DNA from: an uncultured Bacteroidales bacterium
GTDB taxonomy: Bacteria > Bacteroidota > Bacteroidia > Bacteroidales > UBA932
Direction: 5' to 3'
Length of the DNA: 9,999 nt
NCBI GenBank assembly: GCA_902461985.1
Contig: CABQAB010000052.1
Coordinates: forward strand, 1-9,999
The notes beneath the pieces are model-generated. The model was not told the origin of the DNA. It searched no databases and saw only the letters and a list, made by a program, of their open reading frames with translations. The position numbers and the translations under genes are program-made. Shown here piece after piece: positions 8,161 to 9,999 of this stretch; the stretch's first letter is position 1; each line of letters starts with the position of its first letter.

Positions 8161-9762
8161 TTACCGCTTAATAGAGCCTTCCCCCCCCCCGATGTTATTC
8201 ACGCCGAACCAGTCGGTGTCAAAGCCGTAATTATAGAGAGAGGACTCATCCGAAACCTGCTGTTCGTAGGAGTAACCGAGAATGGCCTGCACGGAATGTT
8301 CACCGAAAGTGTTCGCATACTGGATTGTGCTTTCGTACTGCACGTCCGAGTTGCGTTTGTTGCCTATTTCGGCAGAACCGTTCAAGCCCCATTCGCCCGG
8401 ATAATACTTGGTCTTGTAGTCGGTAGAACGTAAATTGCGCATTGTCCAGCTTACGAAATTGTCCCATTTCAAGCCCTTGACCGGCAGGATATTAAGAGTC
8501 GCACGTGTGTTTGCCGACACAAAATCCACATCATAGTTGTTGCTGCGTTCCTTCAGCATCGCCACAGGATTATAATAGTCCATGGAACTGACCGTATAGT
8601 AGCCGCCGTGTTCGGTATCGGTCTCGTCATACACAGGCTCGGTAGGGTTGTGGAAGAATGCCTGACGGAAGATACCGGTACGTGTGCCGTTGTATTTCCG
8701 TTTGGCATAGCTAAGGTTATAGTCGAAAGTAAGCCATCCTTCCACGGCTTCCTGATGAATATTCGTCTTCATCAGATATTTCTGCGCATCATTATTCCTG
8801 AGCAGACCCTGATTTTGCTCCACATTAAGCGTAGTTCTGTGTGAAAAATGCTCGGAACCTCCGGCAACAGCCAATGAATGGCGGTGAGATACCGGAGTGC
8901 GGGTCACTTCATCAAACCAGTCGGTTTCGGCGCCATAAAGCGAAGCGGAAGCCGTAGGAATATAGTTGTCAACAGTATATTTGAACTGCTCCGCGGTCAT
9001 AGGGACTGCGCGGGACAACAGAGTCTGGACTGAAACCTGACCGTCATATTCAACGGAGGTTTTGCCTGCCTTCGCCCTTTTAGTGCTTATGATTATGACA
9101 CCGTTGGTGCCCCGTGTTCCGTAAATCGCAGCGGCAGAGCCATCTTTGAGAACATCAATGCTCTCCACCTCCTGGAAATTGATGCTGTTCAGATCCGCTC
9201 CGCTGACTCCGTCTATAATGATAAGCGGACCCTGACCGGCCGAGAGAGTATTTGTACCCCTGAGAAGTATTTCCATTGAAGCGTTCGGATCAGCTCCGTT
9301 CGGATTGGTTATGGAAAGGCCGGCGACCTTGCCCTGAAGCATGGCGGAAGCGTCGGAGAATGCTCCCTTGTCGAAGTCGTCGCCGCGGAGACTGGTAACG
9401 GAACCTGTGATTTCCTTCTTTGTAGACGTACCGTAACCGATTACAACGGTCTCGTCCAAAAGGGTGGCCGCCGAAGGATGAAGAGAGATAGTAATGGCTT
9501 TACCACCATCTACGGTAACACTGAGGTCGTCATATCCGAGGTAAGACACGTTCAGAGTCTCCCCTGAAGCAGCATTGATTGAAAATGAACCGTCCGATTC
9601 GGTTATGGAATACTTCTGGGTCCCGGGCACTACAACGGTCGCGCCTGTCATAGGCTGCCCGTTTTCATCCAGTACGACTCCCTTGATAGTCTGGCTCTGG
9701 GCCGAAAGAGAAAGAGCACATCCGGCTGTCAAAGCGAGAACAGATAGAATCCTTTTCATCAT
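8161..9762 (-). CDS. SusC-type TonB-dependent transporter, N-terminal half (terminated early by a frameshift)
   Basis: SusC proteins are TonB-powered outer-membrane channels working with a SusD lid. The 533 residues comprise a signal peptide ending near L-S-A-Q (about 21), a CarboxypepD_reg-like beta domain (about 25-97), a TonB-box-like D-E-T-V-V-I-G-Y-G (103-111), the plug (about 115-230) with the SusC signature L-K-D-G-S-A-A-A-I-Y-G, and the first part of the barrel. There is no N-terminal STN signalling domain, so regulation by an anti-sigma factor is not expected. Reading through the G10 tract after Ile524 gives Gly-Gly-Gly and then nine out-of-frame codons before TAA at 8161. As written, the product lacks nearly half the barrel and should not work as a porin. 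The start follows the transporter stop by 7 bases; ATGs at 9762 and 9759 are equivalent. Together with 6858-8153 it makes one susC. Confidence 0.92.
   Translation of the reverse strand: MMKRILSVLALTAGCALSLSAQSQTIKGVVLDENGQPMTGATVVVPGTQKYSITESDGSFSINAASGETLNVSYLGYDDLSVTVDGGKAITISLHPSAATLLDETVVIGYGTSTKKEITGSVTSLRGDDFDKGAFSDASAMLQGKVAGLSITNPNGADPNASMEILLRGTNTLSAGQGPLIIIDGVSGADLNSINFQEVESIDVLKDGSAAAIYGTRGTNGVIIISTKRAKAGKTSVEYDGQVSVQTLLSRAVPMTAEQFKYTVDNYIPTASASLYGAETDWFDEVTRTPVSHRHSLAVAGGSEHFSHRTTLNVEQNQGLLRNNDAQKYLMKTNIHQEAVEGWLTFDYNLSYAKRKYNGTRTGIFRQAFFHNPTEPVYDETDTEHGGYYTVSSMDYYNPVAMLKERSNNYDVDFVSANTRATLNILPVKGLKWDNFVSWTMRNLRSTDYKTKYYPGEWGLNGSAEIGNKRNSDVQYESTIQYANTFGEHSVQAILGYSYEQQVSDESSLYNYGFDTDWFGVNNIGGGEGSIKR
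8181..8190 (-). repeat. Homopolymer tract, ten G on the coding strand of susC
   Basis: Ten consecutive C on the plus strand (G on the coding strand) fall inside the susC barrel region between codons for Asn-Asn-Ile and Ala-Leu-Leu-Ser-Gly-Asn. With ten G the frame runs to a stop at 8161; with nine G the two halves join exactly and the protein sequence across the joint is normal for SusC. Runs of G or C this long are prone to slipped-strand errors in replication and also to sequencing and assembly miscounts. It is the only homopolymer of this length in the window. Confidence 0.95.
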
Positions 9763-9769
9763 AGTAGTT

Positions 9770-9999
9770 TTAATTCATTGAAGACGCAGCGATTATGCAG
9801 GCGAGGCCGGCTATGAAGAGGCAGAACATGAGGGCGAGAAGGCCGTAGACGAGCTTGCTTGAACCCCTGAATTCTTTCCAGATGAACACGCCCCAGATGG
9901 CGGCAACCATAGGTGCGCCCTGGCCGAGAGCATAGGAAACGGATGCGCCGGCCTTGCCGGATGCGATGTAGCTGAAAGCGGTGCCGAGACACCAGATGC
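9770..9999 (-). CDS. GRP/RhaT-like (DMT superfamily) sugar permease, C-terminal end only
   Basis: The last 75 codons are present; the 5' part lies beyond position 9999. The frame was read directly: it ends in A-A-S-S-M-N followed by TAA at 9770-9772. The fragment carries the final hydrophobic helices, with the segment S-Y-A-L-G-Q-G-A-P-M, then I-W-G-V-F-I-W-K-E-F and a last helix rich in Leu, Phe, Ile and Ala (about residues 50-71 of the fragment). This pattern fits the glucose/ribose porter and rhamnose symporter branch of the drug/metabolite transporter superfamily, which imports monosaccharides across the inner membrane with a cation. It lies 7 bases before susC, so it should share the transcript. 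From memory, a transporter of this kind (RusT) belongs to the ribose-utilisation locus of Bacteroides; ribose is plausible but not shown. A different frame over this stretch is also open but reads as arginine-rich non-membrane sequence. Confidence 0.75.
   Translation of the reverse strand, partial: IWCLGTAFSYIASGKAGASVSYALGQGAPMVAAIWGVFIWKEFRGSSKLVYGLLALMFCLFIAGLACIIAASSMN

Noticed and set aside
8151..8163. Stop-then-ATG arrangement suggesting that the susC C-terminal half is a separate reinitiated gene
   Set aside because: The C-terminal frame is open upstream of the ATG to the G tract and carries conserved SusC sequence there. A barrel half without signal peptide would not reach the outer membrane, so a frameshift in one gene is the simpler reading.
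9759..9992. A 77-codon minus-strand open frame at the right edge, arginine- and histidine-rich
   Set aside because: The adjacent frame over the same bases encodes hydrophobic helices and the conserved end of a sugar permease, with a stop 7 bases before susC. The arginine-rich frame is a shadow.

Overview
The window reads as a stretch of a Bacteroidota chromosome, most likely order Bacteroidales. The evidence is a SusC/SusD pair, lipoprotein signals on four products, A/T-rich gene leaders with no clear Shine-Dalgarno, and compact head-to-tail gene packing. Base composition looks roughly balanced in G+C, which would fit an Alistipes- or Cryptobacteroides-like lineage better than a low-GC Bacteroides. 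The genus is only a guess.

All genes lie on the minus strand and read from high to low coordinates as one apparent operon. In transcription order they are: (1) the C-terminal end of an inner-membrane sugar transporter of the GRP/RhaT-like (DMT) type, cut by the window edge (9770-9999); (2) a SusC-type TonB-dependent transporter whose frame is broken in the middle by a run of ten G on the coding strand (6858-9762); (3) a complete SusD-type binding lipoprotein (5282-6829); (4) a 1175-residue multidomain lipoprotein with two ADP-ribosylglycohydrolase (ARH)-fold domains separated by an Ig-like and a discoidin-like module (1735-5262); (5) a stand-alone 509-residue ARH-fold lipoprotein that closely resembles the second ARH domain of gene 4 (195-1724); (6) the first 66 codons of a lipoprotein esterase, cut by the window edge (1-198). 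Gaps between genes are 7, 28, 19 and 10 bases, and the last pair overlaps by 4 bases (ATGA). No non-coding stretch exceeds 30 bases. I saw no promoter, terminator, RNA gene, insertion sequence or CRISPR array. The promoter and regulator must lie upstream, beyond position 9999.

As a system this looks like a polysaccharide-utilisation-type locus specialised for a ribosyl-containing substrate. Cell-envelope ARH-fold lipoproteins (and an esterase) would release a sugar or small glycoside, SusCD would carry it across the outer membrane, and the GRP-type permease would take it across the inner membrane. From memory, this resembles the variable ribose-utilisation (rus) loci described in Bacteroides, some of which carry ADP-ribosylglycohydrolases. 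No ribokinase, nucleoside hydrolase or regulator is inside the window to confirm that.

The points most worth following are the G10 tract in susC (phase variation, slippage, recent mutation or assembly error), the twin-ARH fused lipoprotein beside its tandem single-domain paralog, and the altered metal-site motif shared by the two closely related ARH domains.
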